Below, piece by piece: positions 51,852 through 64,000 of a stretch of 64,000 nucleotides of DNA. Within the stretch, counting starts at the first letter, position 1. The number at the start of each line of letters is the position of its first letter. The DNA is taken from NCBI GenBank assembly GCA_963931865.1, contig OZ007507.1:62001-126000 (forward strand), read 5' to 3'. The position numbers and the translations under genes are program-made. Under the pieces are notes generated by a model. The model saw only the letters and a program-made list of their open reading frames with translations, was not told the DNA's origin and ran no database searches. The stretch comes from Axinella damicornis (taxonomy: Eukaryota; Porifera; Demospongiae; Axinellida; Axinellidae).

Positions 51852-51959
51852 CAGTGTCACCAGTGGTAGCTACCATTTCAAGGAATGCTAATGCCCTACT
51901 CATCCGAGCCCACACGGCTACCAGTTCAATCAACATTGTATACTAATTTGCAAACTTAC
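51154..51959. other. Spacer between the two ERK genes
   Basis: It holds the ERK-A promoter side (51154-51530) and the 3' side of ERK-B, whose short last exon I could not place. Two long C homopolymers (about 51740-51760 and 51820-51850) are followed by copies of a shared sentence (AGTGGTAGCTACCATTTCA, then GAATGCTAATGCCCTACT), so the poly-C segment is locally duplicated. No gene is recognised. Confidence 0.5.
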
Positions 51960-54883
<2,924 letters not shown>

Positions 54884-55476
54884 TATGCTCCGTTCCCTCC
54901 TGGGCTATCTGGAAGCTTTTGATTGTTGCGTGCTCGTTCCTCGGGGAATCTACCGCTCCCCGGCCAATTGCCTCCAGATGTCCTGTCTCTTCACGGTCTA
55001 CTGGCGCTCCCAATATGCGCTTCCTGTACGGTGCGCAGGTACAAATTTTAAACAGAGCTACTGAGCTCAGCCATAGTTCAGTTTCCCGGATCTGGAACGA
55101 CCGGAAATGTTTTGCGTCCATGCGGCCAGGGAGATTTCAGCGCGCGCCGTATGTTGCTTGCACGTGCTCCATGAGATCGAGAATGTAAACAGATTTCGTC
55201 ATTACACTGATTTTGGCACGTAAACATGAACGACTCGCTCCAGCAATTTGTGGCTGGGTTACTTCCTACAGTGTTCGTATGAGCTTGCATGGCCGTATGC
55301 CGCGTTGTGCCATGTACTGAATGAGTAGCAGGTACGTATGTGGACTACATACGCAGAGTGAAGACGCAGTAGGAGTGCTCTGCCGGCATTGATGCGCTGA
55401 GCTACAACCGCCGAGTAGCGTAAACAGCTGGTACACAAATATTTCGCAGCAACCCATTAGCGACGATTTGTGAGCC
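54884..55476. promoter_or_regulatory. Putative bidirectional promoter between ERK-B and the Yippee-like gene
   Basis: The 593 bp between the divergent start codons at 54883 (-) and 55477 (+) must hold both promoters and 5' UTRs. It is richer in CpG (GCGCGCCG, CCGTATGCCGCG) than its surroundings. No TATA box is evident on either side. The assignment is positional inference. Confidence 0.45.
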
Positions 55477-56885
55477 ATGGGCAAGCGTAAGTTTCAGGAC
55501 TTTATACCTGATGAATGCCACAGGCGGTACAGCTGCGTGCACTGCAGAGCGCACCTAGCGAACCACGACGAGCTCATCTCGAAGGTAGGTCTGTGTTGGG
55601 GAAGGTGATGGTAGAGACTAGAGAGAGGGCTCAGTAAAGTAAGTATTGAGTAAGTCTTGTTCCATTGACCCGAGTCGTGGTGCAAGGCAGGGAGTTGGAT
55701 GTGTTCTGTGTCTATGCACGAGTGTGTGGGGGGTTGGATGTGTTCTGTGCCTATGCATGATGAGTGTGTGCGGGATTGGATGTGCTCTGTGCCCTATGCA
55801 TTATTTATTGTTGACAGTTTTCCCTCTCCTGCAGTCATTTCAAGGCAGTCAAGGCAAGGCATACCTGTTCAACAAAGTGTAAGTCTTGTATGCACAGAAG
55901 TGTGTACCCTATCTTGATTCCACAAAGTTCATCAGGTCACAAATTAGAGGTAGCTATAGATGGATAGATGACACTGAATTAATATAGTTATGTGTGTGTG
56001 TGTACCCTCTACATGCAGTGTTAACATTGGCTGTGGACGGGCAGAAGAGCGGTTCCTCTTAACAGGGCTGCATGCTGTTGCAGACATTTATTGCAACTCC
56101 TGTAAGACAACACTAGGATGGAAATATGTGAGTGTCCTAATAAGGTGTTTTGGGACAATAGGGGTGTCCATTGTTGGGGCTAAGTTAGCCTCAGAGCAAA
56201 CACTGTTGGGTGGTTCATTCATTCACTGGTTGTGCTAAGAGGTGCAGTCCCACCCACTTAACATCACCTGTGAGCACTAATCATCACCTGTGAGCACTAA
56301 TTGACTGATACTGCGCAGAGGCTGGTACCAGGTTCTGATGTGGTTTTGGTGAATGCACTTCAATTAGTTTATGGTTCCTGTTCCCTAGGCTTGCATGGGT
56401 TCAGCATACCTGATGCAACTTCCACCAGTTGTTCTGTAGCATATAGCCAGCTATTAGCTACAACACACACCTTGTCGTAGCACCAGTTGGCAGCGTCAGT
56501 ACTAGTCCAGGCCCATAGGATTGTGCTATCAGTGCTGGAGTGTACGTAGCTCGACAGAGTACACTTGTACTTGTGAGTAGGAATGTTGTAGTGTGGGTAT
56601 GACACTGGAGCCAGACTGGGTTCGGTGGCTATGGAACAGCAGCTGCATGTTGTCAGCATGGACACCTCAAAGAGGAAACTAGGACCAGCTCTGGTCATGT
56701 GTATTCAACCGCTCCAGCAAAGATGTCTTGCTTGTTCAGGCATGCAGTTCCATCTCTCTCTCTCTCTCTCTCTCATGCGCACAACTCACAAACAGGAGCA
56801 TGCATTTGAGGCCAGTCAAAAGTACAAGGAAGGAAAGTTTATCATTGAACTGGCTCACATGGTCAAAGAGAACCGATGGGAGTGA
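55477..56885 (+). CDS. YPEL: Yippee-like zinc-binding protein (YPEL1-4 type)
   Basis: Four exons (55477-55584, 55835-55878, 56019-56127, 56796-56885) give 116 residues, close to the usual 117-127 of vertebrate YPEL1-4. The conserved body is clear: [64 protein letters not shown]. The zinc ligands are C20/C23 and C76/C79 with exactly 52 residues between, the family spacing. Yippee proteins form a compact zinc fold related to cereblon/Mis18 modules; vertebrate members locate to the nucleus, centrosome and mitotic apparatus. Exact biochemical function remains poorly known. Which of YPEL1-4 it equals cannot be said. The start is the only ATG in the right frame and gives the expected N-terminal length. 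Confidence 0.96.
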
Positions 56886-57550
56886 CTCTCACACAAACTG
56901 ACCCATTTTTATTTCCCTACCACATCATATCAACACCACAGCCGTCAGTATATCATATTTCAGCAGTTCTGTTCATCAATACTTGTCATTCATGCAGTAT
57001 GTGCACCATGTTTCAGCAGCTGCACACTCACACAAGCAGCAGTCCTTCATCTTCCATGTTTCCTCGTTTGTACTCCACGCCCCAGCAGCCCTAGCCAGTG
57101 TCAGCACCACATGTTGGGTTATGTACTTCGTGTTCAGATATACATGTCCACCTTAATAACAGTACTCTGGTCTCATGAGATCTGACCAATATGTTCGCTA
57201 TTATTAAAATTTCAGATCCAGTGATCATATGCAACTTGTGGGGGTAATGGGTATAGTCGATTTCTGTTGCGCTTTCCATTGCGTGACCAAATGCGGCAAG
57301 AACTTTCTGTGGGTGGAGCTTCACGGAAATGACACAGGCTGGAATATGCAAGTGTTTGAAAGCCATACAGGCACTTTGCCGCTTTGCGTGAGTGTCATAT
57401 TTGCAGAACAGTTTCCGTGAAAATCCACGCAATACGCGATGTTCAAACAACGGAAATCGACTGTAATACAGCTGAATTATGAGCCAAGAGGTGGCACGTG
57501 ATATGACACACACTGAAGAAGAAAGGGCCGATGCAGGATCAAGGTTAGGT
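56886..57550. other. 3' UTR/intergenic gap between convergent Yippee-like and PPIL2 genes
   Basis: I see no gene, repeat array or structured element here. It should contain both 3' UTRs. Confidence 0.5.
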
Positions 57551-60254
57551 CTACCAACCACTAAAGTTTCCAAAGCCTCCTCTCGCAGCTGACAGCTTGG
57601 GCTTCTTGCTGGTTTCAGGTGCCTCTGGGGATGGCTCTCTCTTGCCCCTTCCCTTCTTGGGCTGAATGTACTTCCCCACACCTGAACGATATACCTTCTG
57701 CTCTGGGGGTTCTGCTGATACCTGTTGTCATGGTGAGTGCAGGTGTGGGAAGTGACGGAGGGCCAGGTGTGTGAAGTGATGGAGGGACAGGTGTGTGAAG
57801 AGATGAGAGCAGATGTGGGAAGTGATGGAGGAGCATGTTGAAGATGTGGAGGTACTTTGTGTGTTTTAAGTTGTTTTTGTATGTGTGGAGACTATCAACG
57901 GGAGTTAGCACTGAGTCTGCTATCAAAACAGAAAACCACAAAAGAGGGAAGTTTAGCAATCTTGAGGTGGTTTACCTTCTTGCTGGCCTTCACTTTCTCC
58001 TCTTCTTCCCTCTCCTGCTGCAGCTGCACAGGGACAGTGAGGAGATGCACGTGGACAGTGAGGAGATGCACGTGGACAGTGAGAAGATGCACGTGGACAG
58101 TGAGAAGATGCATGCGGACAGTGAGAAGATGCATGCGGACAGTGAGGAGAAGCATGGACAGTGAGGAGATGCACGTGGACAGTGAGGAGATGCATGCGGA
58201 CAGTGAGGAGATGCAGTGAGGAGATGCACGTGGACAGTGAGGAGATGCACGTGGACAGTGAGAAGATGCATGCGGACAGTGAGAAGATGCATGCGAACAG
58301 TGAGAAGATGCATGCGGACAGTGAGGAGAAGCATGGACAGTGAGGAGATGCACGTGGACAGTGAGGAGATGCACACAGACAGTGAGGAGATGCACGTAGA
58401 CAGTGAGGAGATGCACAGGGACCGTGAGGAAATGCATATGGACAGTGAGGAGTTGCAACCATTAGCATAGTTACAGGTTGCATTTGTGAGTGGGGGAGCA
58501 AACTTGCTTCACTATCCCATTTTGAGACACTGACTCACAAATCAATGTACACATTTGCACACAATCTGCAGGTAAACTGGTACTGGTACAAGTTGCCTAC
58601 TTGCCTTTGTATCCACCTCCTCATAGGGATCCACAAACACACTGGCTCCCGTTATCTTGATGGCTTCCTGCATGTGTGTATTGTGTGTATTGTGTGTATG
58701 TGCATGTGTGTGAGTGTTGTGTGTGAGTGTTGTGTGTGTGTGTGTATGTGTGTGTGTGTATGTGTGTGTGTTGGGATCCGGGACATGTGATATTATACAC
58801 TGCTCTCAGATGAAGTCATGAGTACGTACACACACCTTTGGTCTATCCTTGTCATCAGTCTCTACCTTCTCCATTCTGGACAGCACCTCCATCCCCCCTA
58901 CCAATCTGAGGGGCAGAGGGACATACAACTGTATTGGCAGATTAAGGGATTATAGGGAGGAAGGGGGAAGGCCTCACCTGCCAAACACTGAGTGCTTCCC
59001 ATCCAAATGACGACAGGAACGGTATGTGATGAAACTGGCAGAAATTAAACGTTTTATTTCACAAGCAGTTTGCGTCATTGAACAATCAACAGTCCACCTA
59101 CAACTGTGAGGTGTTCGTGTTGGGTCCACTGTTGGCCATACTCAGTACACCTCGACCTGTGGACCAGCCATGTAAAACACGGACTCACAGAACAAATACC
59201 AAATGCTGTCTCATTTGTTAATGTTCTGTCAGGCACAAAGCAGGTACGACCACAATAGGGGGAAGCTAAACAGTGTCTAGACAGACAGCTAACTGGCAAA
59301 GCACTTGATTATGGAAGAATGTGACCTCACTGCCAAGCATGCCACAGGCTTCCTGCCAACTCCCAGGAGAGCCATGAATGGCTACCACTGCCACACTGAC
59401 CTGAATGAGTAAGGTTTGACTTGATTTCATCACCAAATGGCTCCCCCCAAATAGACTCGCCTCCTGTAACCATAGCGTCCAATATGCAACTGATGTGAGT
59501 GTTCTCCCTCCTAACACCAAGGCCTACCCACATGTACATGTACCTTTTCCAGTGCCTGAGGGATCCCCTCCCTGGATCTGAGGGAGGACATAATTATGTG
59601 GAACATTATACAGATCTAGGAGAAAGCAGCTGGTTCGGTGCCCTACCATCATGGAGCACGCATGCTACCGCTCACCATGAAGTTACGAATGGAGCGATGG
59701 AAGACTGTCATGTTAGTTTCGTGTGTGTGTGTGTGAGTGAGAGCATCACACAAACACTACATATTACTGTGGAGTGGCCTACTCACTGGTATCATTGTAG
59801 TATCCATTTCTGCAGTGCCTGAGAAAGTTCTCACAAGTCTTTGGCAACTACATATGAGACAGTGTCTCAATATATCGTGTTAGGGCACCCACACACAACT
59901 ACCAGATGCAGAACAGACCCCCACTTCACTCACATGGTCACAATGCAGCTCCAAGTTCAAATCACCATAGTTAGTGTGCAGCCTCACATACGCTGGGAGA
60001 GGAGGAGGAGGAGGGAGGACAATGTATACTATTAACCATGGACATGGATCATCAACTAACCTTTCTTTTTGATTTGTCTGTATCTGAGCACGTCTGCATC
60101 CAGTATAGCTGTAGAGATTGGATGACAAGCATTGCCTCCCTTTAACTTCACACACACACATGCAAACACCTGCTGCAGTGTGTACACACATGGTACCACC
60201 ACCCACACACTGCAAATATATGCAAACACATACACACACACACACACACATATG

Positions 60255-60314
<60 letters not shown>

Positions 60315-63280
60315 TATGCGCGCACACATATGCGCGCGCACACACACACACACACACGCACATGCGCACACACACAACCAAACTGCAAATACACCACATA
60401 CATACACACACACCTGCTTCATTCTCAGTGACTGGAGCACTGACAGTGGAGGTCAGTGATTGTGCTACAGCACCAGTGGAATAGTGTGCCTGGCGAGAGT
60501 GAGGGAGTGAGGTTGGGAGGCAGGGAGTGAGGTTGGGAGGCAGGGAGTGAGGGTGGGAGGCAGGGAGTGAGGTTGGGAGGCAGGGAGTAAGGGTGGGAGA
60601 GTGAGGTTGGGAGGCAGGGAGTGAGGTTGGGAGGCAGGGAGTGAGGTTGGGAGATAGAGAGTGAGGTTGGGAGGCAGGGAGTGAGGTTGGGAGGTAGGGA
60701 GGAGGCACTGCCAACTCACAGCATTCTTGGTTGTAGCCTTTTCCTTCCCCTTGGACTCTTTCTTCTCCTGCAGGCACATGAAGAACAATCACCATCCTCC
60801 ACCCGTCACTTCCCCCACATATCCCTTCCCCCTCCCGTCCCTTCCCCCTCCCGTCCCTTCCCCCACACTGTTCACCATCTTTTGTGACTTCTGCTCTTCC
60901 CGAAGTGCCTCCAGTGTAGCTCGGGTCTCTGGGTTCAGCATGCGCAGGGTGTACATTGGGTCCTGCCTTGCACGTTCCTCCTCTGGATGAGAGTGAGCCT
61001 TACAATGACACTCAAGAGTACTATGTACAGCGTGGCTTCTCCACTGTACCAGGTCTGGCTATACACACACACAGGCCCAGTCAGTCTTGTGCCCACCTTC
61101 ATCAGTGACCATGAGATTGTGACGGACATGGTGGAAGGAGGAGACGTCAAACTTCTCTGGATGGGCAGGGTCCTGGAGTGTCACAATATCACTCCGCTTG
61201 AAGGAAGCATCCGTCAAGAGATCACAGAAGTGGCGTGGCTTAAGATTCAAACGTTCTACAGCCTGTCAAACAAATACAACTGACAAGTACTGTACACAAA
61301 TCAAGTTTGAGCTAGCTAGCATACCTCGTAGGAATAGACATTTCCTGTGGTGCGGATGGCCACAATGTGCGAGTTGTCATTGAACACTTTGAAGGTCACA
61401 GGACAGTGGTAGTGACCTGCAGGGTGGGAGGGACGTGCAGTCTGTCACTTTCAAGTTTTCCATCTCTGCTTCAAATGAATGCTCACCTTCAGCATTCTTA
61501 TGGAAGTTAAGCTGGAAGAGGGACTTGGCATCCAGTGGCTGGGAGAAGAGATATGGGTGCAAGGATATTAATCCACACCACAGAAGCATGGAGGTGCACA
61601 CACCTCTCCAGTGATGGGATTGTGGCCGTATTTCTTCAGGTAAGGTACAATGTTCCTGTGAAGGATGACATACACACACTCATTAGGCCATCTTCGAGTG
61701 CTAACACCACCACCATGTATACTCACATGAGATCAAAGACAACACCGTCAGGTGTGCACAGAGGGTGTTCAAACGGCTGCAGTGAGAGACTACAGCAGAG
61801 GGGGCCGAACTAATGTATTGGGTAACGTAACGTATACAGGTAAACCCTCAATCAGCACTCCGGACACATCACGGCCCTACCTGCAGCAGTGGAACGGTAG
61901 CTTTCTGAACCCCATCTTGCCCCTGTGGTCTGAGATACAGAGATATAGAGTTATACAGTGGTGAGTTATAATTAAGTATAATTATAGTGAGTTATAGAAT
62001 GGTGAAGTTATAGAGTGGCATCTATGTACTCAATATCAATATCAATACGGCTTGTTTTAAACTGATATCGAATCCAACGGCAATTATTGAGTGCATATCT
62101 TTCACAAGCGCTATTCCAGTTTCGGTCAATTGTTACACGTATGTGAAAATGTACAGTTGTGTTAGCCGTATGCTACTGGATACCAATCCCACCCACTACC
62201 CAATATATCGATTTAGTGCTACTCTCGTGACCCTCAACGAATCAGACGCCTCAGAATCGATCACATGACGGAGTATTAAATCGCTTATTGCACACTTTAG
62301 TGTGCATTATCTAGATAATGCACACTTTAATACACTCGGGCAATCTAGTTAACGGTCTCGGGCGGATAATGCACTCGCCTTCGGCTCGTGCATTATTTCG
62401 CCCTCGACCGTTAACTAGATTGCCCTCATGCATTAAAACCCATAATGCACTGCAAACTGGTATTTACATACAATGTTACATGAAAGTGCACATATACACA
62501 CAAGGGTCAAAGTTTATGGCCTGCCGTCATGTGATGAGACCGAAAAATAAAATTCATTCATTCATTCATATCCCCACCAAGGAGTGCTTGCTAACTTCGG
62601 AGGGAGCTCCTGAATGCGGCAGGGTGACCTTTTTGCGCATTGTGCCTTCCTGTCCCTACCTTTTGTTGTTCTGTATAATATTATACAGAGTAAGTTACCG
62701 CCATTAAGAGTGTGTGGTCTTTTGTCAACTGTACAAGTCAAGTTACTGCTCGGTCTATTACAGTACACTAGTTTCAGCAAGTGACCTGCTTTCTTCCCTC
62801 CATAGAAAGTGGCCCACTCAGTGGACGTCAGGTACCTGTGACAGAGAATTCCAAATAACAGAATTGGGCACCATATTGGCAGCTGCCATGACACATACAC
62901 TTTGTACCCCGGCACTGGATATTAACCTGGCCAACCGACCTCCAGATGAAGGCACACATGCAGTCTTTGAGAAGACCAATACAGGAGAGAGCAAATTGTA
63001 CGCTTTCTGCATATTAAACGGCTGTTAACTGGTGGTACTGGCTAGCATTCAGTTGCTAGTTCTAATTACAGGGGGAGGGCACTCCTATAGTCACAGCTTG
63101 ACAGGGTAGGATATCTAGGCCACAGCCAAGCCTGCGCCTGGAGATGACCATGCCCTCCCGGTGAACCCACCCCCTCCTTCTGTCCTACCGCGCAGAGCAT
63201 ATCCTAAAGGACATTGGAAGTGAACTACACGTTCAGCTACCAACGTACATCTTATCCTTCTGGTGCTGTCGCTTCCCCAT
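57551..63280 (-). CDS. PPIL2: Peptidyl-prolyl isomerase-like 2 (U-box plus cyclophilin)
   Basis: Twenty-three phase-consistent exons from the ATG at 63280: 63280-63249, 62835-62786, 61929-61881, 61789-61727, 61655-61604, 61538-61487, 61416-61325, 61262-61097, 60982-60876, 60767-60720, 60489-60414, 60108-60061, 59992-59934, 59847-59787, 59704-59676, 59577-59544, 59463-59401, 59156-59102, 59034-58978, 58905-58836, 58667-58605, 58017-57976, 57721-57551. The model gives 512 residues; human PPIL2 has 520. It starts MGKRQHQKDKM and FYGGKKA. The U-box region (about 28-100) has LCTPDGVVFDL and KKYGHNPITGE. The cyclophilin domain (about 279-425) has YVRLHTNYGDLNLELHC, FHRSIRNFM, IQGGDPSGTG, LSMANSGPNT, FITYRSC. 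It ends GFGNFSGW. The family works in the spliceosome and as a U-box ubiquitin ligase. Intron 21 seems to use a GC donor. Confidence 0.96.
58022..58468. repeat. 21-bp minisatellite in PPIL2 intron 21
   Basis: About 20 copies of GACAGTGAGGAGATGCACGTG and variants (AAGATGCATGCG), with one frame-breaking short unit near 58215. The period is a multiple of three, so false ORFs (MHVDSEE on plus, LLTVHVH on minus) appear. It starts right at the acceptor side of exon 57976-58017. Confidence 0.95.
60225..60375. repeat. CA-rich microsatellite with TATGCGCG interruptions
   Basis: (CA)n interrupted by ACATATGCGCGC motifs in a PPIL2 intron. Alternating purine-pyrimidine sequence of this kind can adopt Z-DNA. 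Confidence 0.95.
60495..60713. repeat. 20-bp GAGGTTGGGAGGCAGGGAGT minisatellite in a PPIL2 intron
   Basis: About 11 copies lie between exons 60414-60489 and 60720-60767, filling that intron almost completely. Confidence 0.95.
62298..62432. repeat. Two adjacent palindromes in PPIL2 intron 2
   Basis: The first is GTGTGCATTATCTAGATAATGCACAC, a perfect palindrome, at about 62300-62325. The second spans about 62338-62425: perfect 20-bp arms GGGCAATCTAGTTAACGGTC enclose an inner imperfect stem (GATAATGCACTCGCC / GGCTCGTGCATTAT). This looks like a foldback element. Flanks contain further CACTTTA/ATGCA fragments. Confidence 0.85.
62500..62572 (+). mobile_element. Retroposon 3' tail fragment with (ATTC)n
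   Basis: GATGAGACCGAAAAATAAAA followed by four ATTC units resembles a non-LTR 3' end. A comparable tail lies at about 30628-30650. It is in PPIL2 intron 2 and antisense to that gene. Element limits on the left are not visible. Confidence 0.4.
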
Positions 63281-63492
63281 TCTCACTTCTGTCAGTTCTG
63301 TACTTGGCAATTATAACATGTATCTTCACAGTCAGATCATGCCAGTCGACTGATTCCAGTTGGTGCCTACTCAAATTATTTTTGGGTGAATGTTTGGGCG
63401 GCAAGGGGCAACTCAAATTTGATAACCGCGCGCGCGGGAACACATCAAAAAGTTGACCACGTGATCATGATTCATGTTTGTGTGTGTGGTGT

Positions 63493-63548
<56 letters not shown>

Positions 63549-63612
63549 ATATAGTGCATGGTGCAGGCTACTAGCAGCTGTACTGTAACTTGGCATTGAT
63601 GACAATCCTGTG
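63281..63612. promoter_or_regulatory. PPIL2 upstream region with a (GT)n microsatellite
   Basis: The gap between the end of the next minus-strand gene (63613) and the PPIL2 start (63280) must hold the PPIL2 promoter. It contains a CGCGCGCG motif at about 63426-63437 and a (GT)n tract at about 63477-63546. No core promoter motif could be assigned. Confidence 0.4.
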
Positions 63613-64000
63613 CTATTGTCCTGTCCTCCCCCGCAGAGCCTGGGCCCGCTTTAGCCTCTCGGCAACACCATTTGGCATCCTGGGGTGCAGTGCAGGCAGA
63701 GTGACCCCCTCATGCACACACTGGTACGCCCGTTCTAGCCTAGAGAAGGAAGATGGGAGGGAGAAGGACGGGGGCCAGGTCACGACAGGGTTGACATGAC
63801 AAAAAACGAGATGCCACAGCAGGACACAGAACATACATTCTCCGGTTACTCTGTGTAGCAATCTTTGGTAATAACCTACAGCATAAATTTGGTGAGAAGG
63901 ACACTCAATCATCCACGGTTACAATGTGGCATAGTGGCACACTCACCCCTCCTTCTCTTTCCAACTCCTCTCATCAGAGACGTAGGCCCTGGCCATGATA
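63613..64000 (-). CDS. 3' end of an unrecognised gene running off the window
   Basis: Two exons agree in phase: 64000-63947 (partial; frame reads MARAYVSDERSWKEKEG) joined by a GTGAGT...CTCTAG intron to 63739-63613, ending in TAG at 63615-63613. The last part reads LERAYQCVHEG and MPNGVAERLKRAQAL. It is charged and mostly helical-looking, with no membrane segment. I do not recognise the family; it is too short for a domain call. It lies 332 bp upstream of PPIL2 on the same strand. Confidence 0.6.

Noticed and set aside
57895..58501. Frames of 120-187 codons in the 21-bp repeat
   Set aside because: Repeat translation; the region is an intron of PPIL2 whose flanking exons join in phase.

Overview
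This is an animal nuclear DNA window. It has many short spliced exons, mostly 50-250 nt, with GT-AG introns often only 60-75 nt long. Its genes are metazoan: RB1CC1/FIP200, two ERK-type MAP kinases, a Yippee-like gene and the cyclophilin/U-box gene PPIL2. Very small intergenic gaps, (CCCTAA)n tracts and a heavy load of minisatellites, non-LTR retrotransposons and foldback elements fit a compact early-branching animal genome such as a sponge. That placement is inference; the sequence alone does not fix the clade.

Layout. 1-151 is a repeated fragment resembling the end of a truncated neighbour. 2153-9778 is a candidate gene: a SET-like protein whose last long exon runs into a 415-bp satellite. 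Each of the 12 units carries a splice-bounded, phase-symmetric 177-nt open cassette. 9799-10012 is telomere-like repeat. 10340-29970 is a huge 22-bp near-palindromic minisatellite, broken by an intact LINE, a nested terminal-inverted-repeat element, a tRNA-derived SINE and an antisense retroposon. 31083-31841 is a GC-rich minisatellite ending in a hairpin.

The right half is gene-dense. RB1CC1 (+) spans 32555-39116. An NhaC-type Na+/H+ antiporter gene (+) spans about 39199-45548, with its frame interrupted by a palindromic element and a one-base shift. Two tandem ERK genes lie on the minus strand (47576-51153 and 51960-54883). A Yippee-like gene (+) lies at 55477-56885 and PPIL2 (-) at 57551-63280. 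The end of an unrecognised minus-strand gene runs off the right edge (63613-64000).

I rebuilt exon-intron models by hand from reading frame, splice-site phase and remembered family signatures. Coordinates are precise where phases agree; unresolved junctions are stated. The genes do not form one pathway. They cover autophagy scaffolding, ion transport, MAP-kinase signalling and spliceosome-linked peptidyl-prolyl isomerisation. The strongest leads are the amplified exon cassette, a six-fold TQT (LC8-type) ladder in RB1CC1, and a TAGCCTCG-terminated foldback family with 9-bp target duplications, one copy of which sits inside a coding exon.
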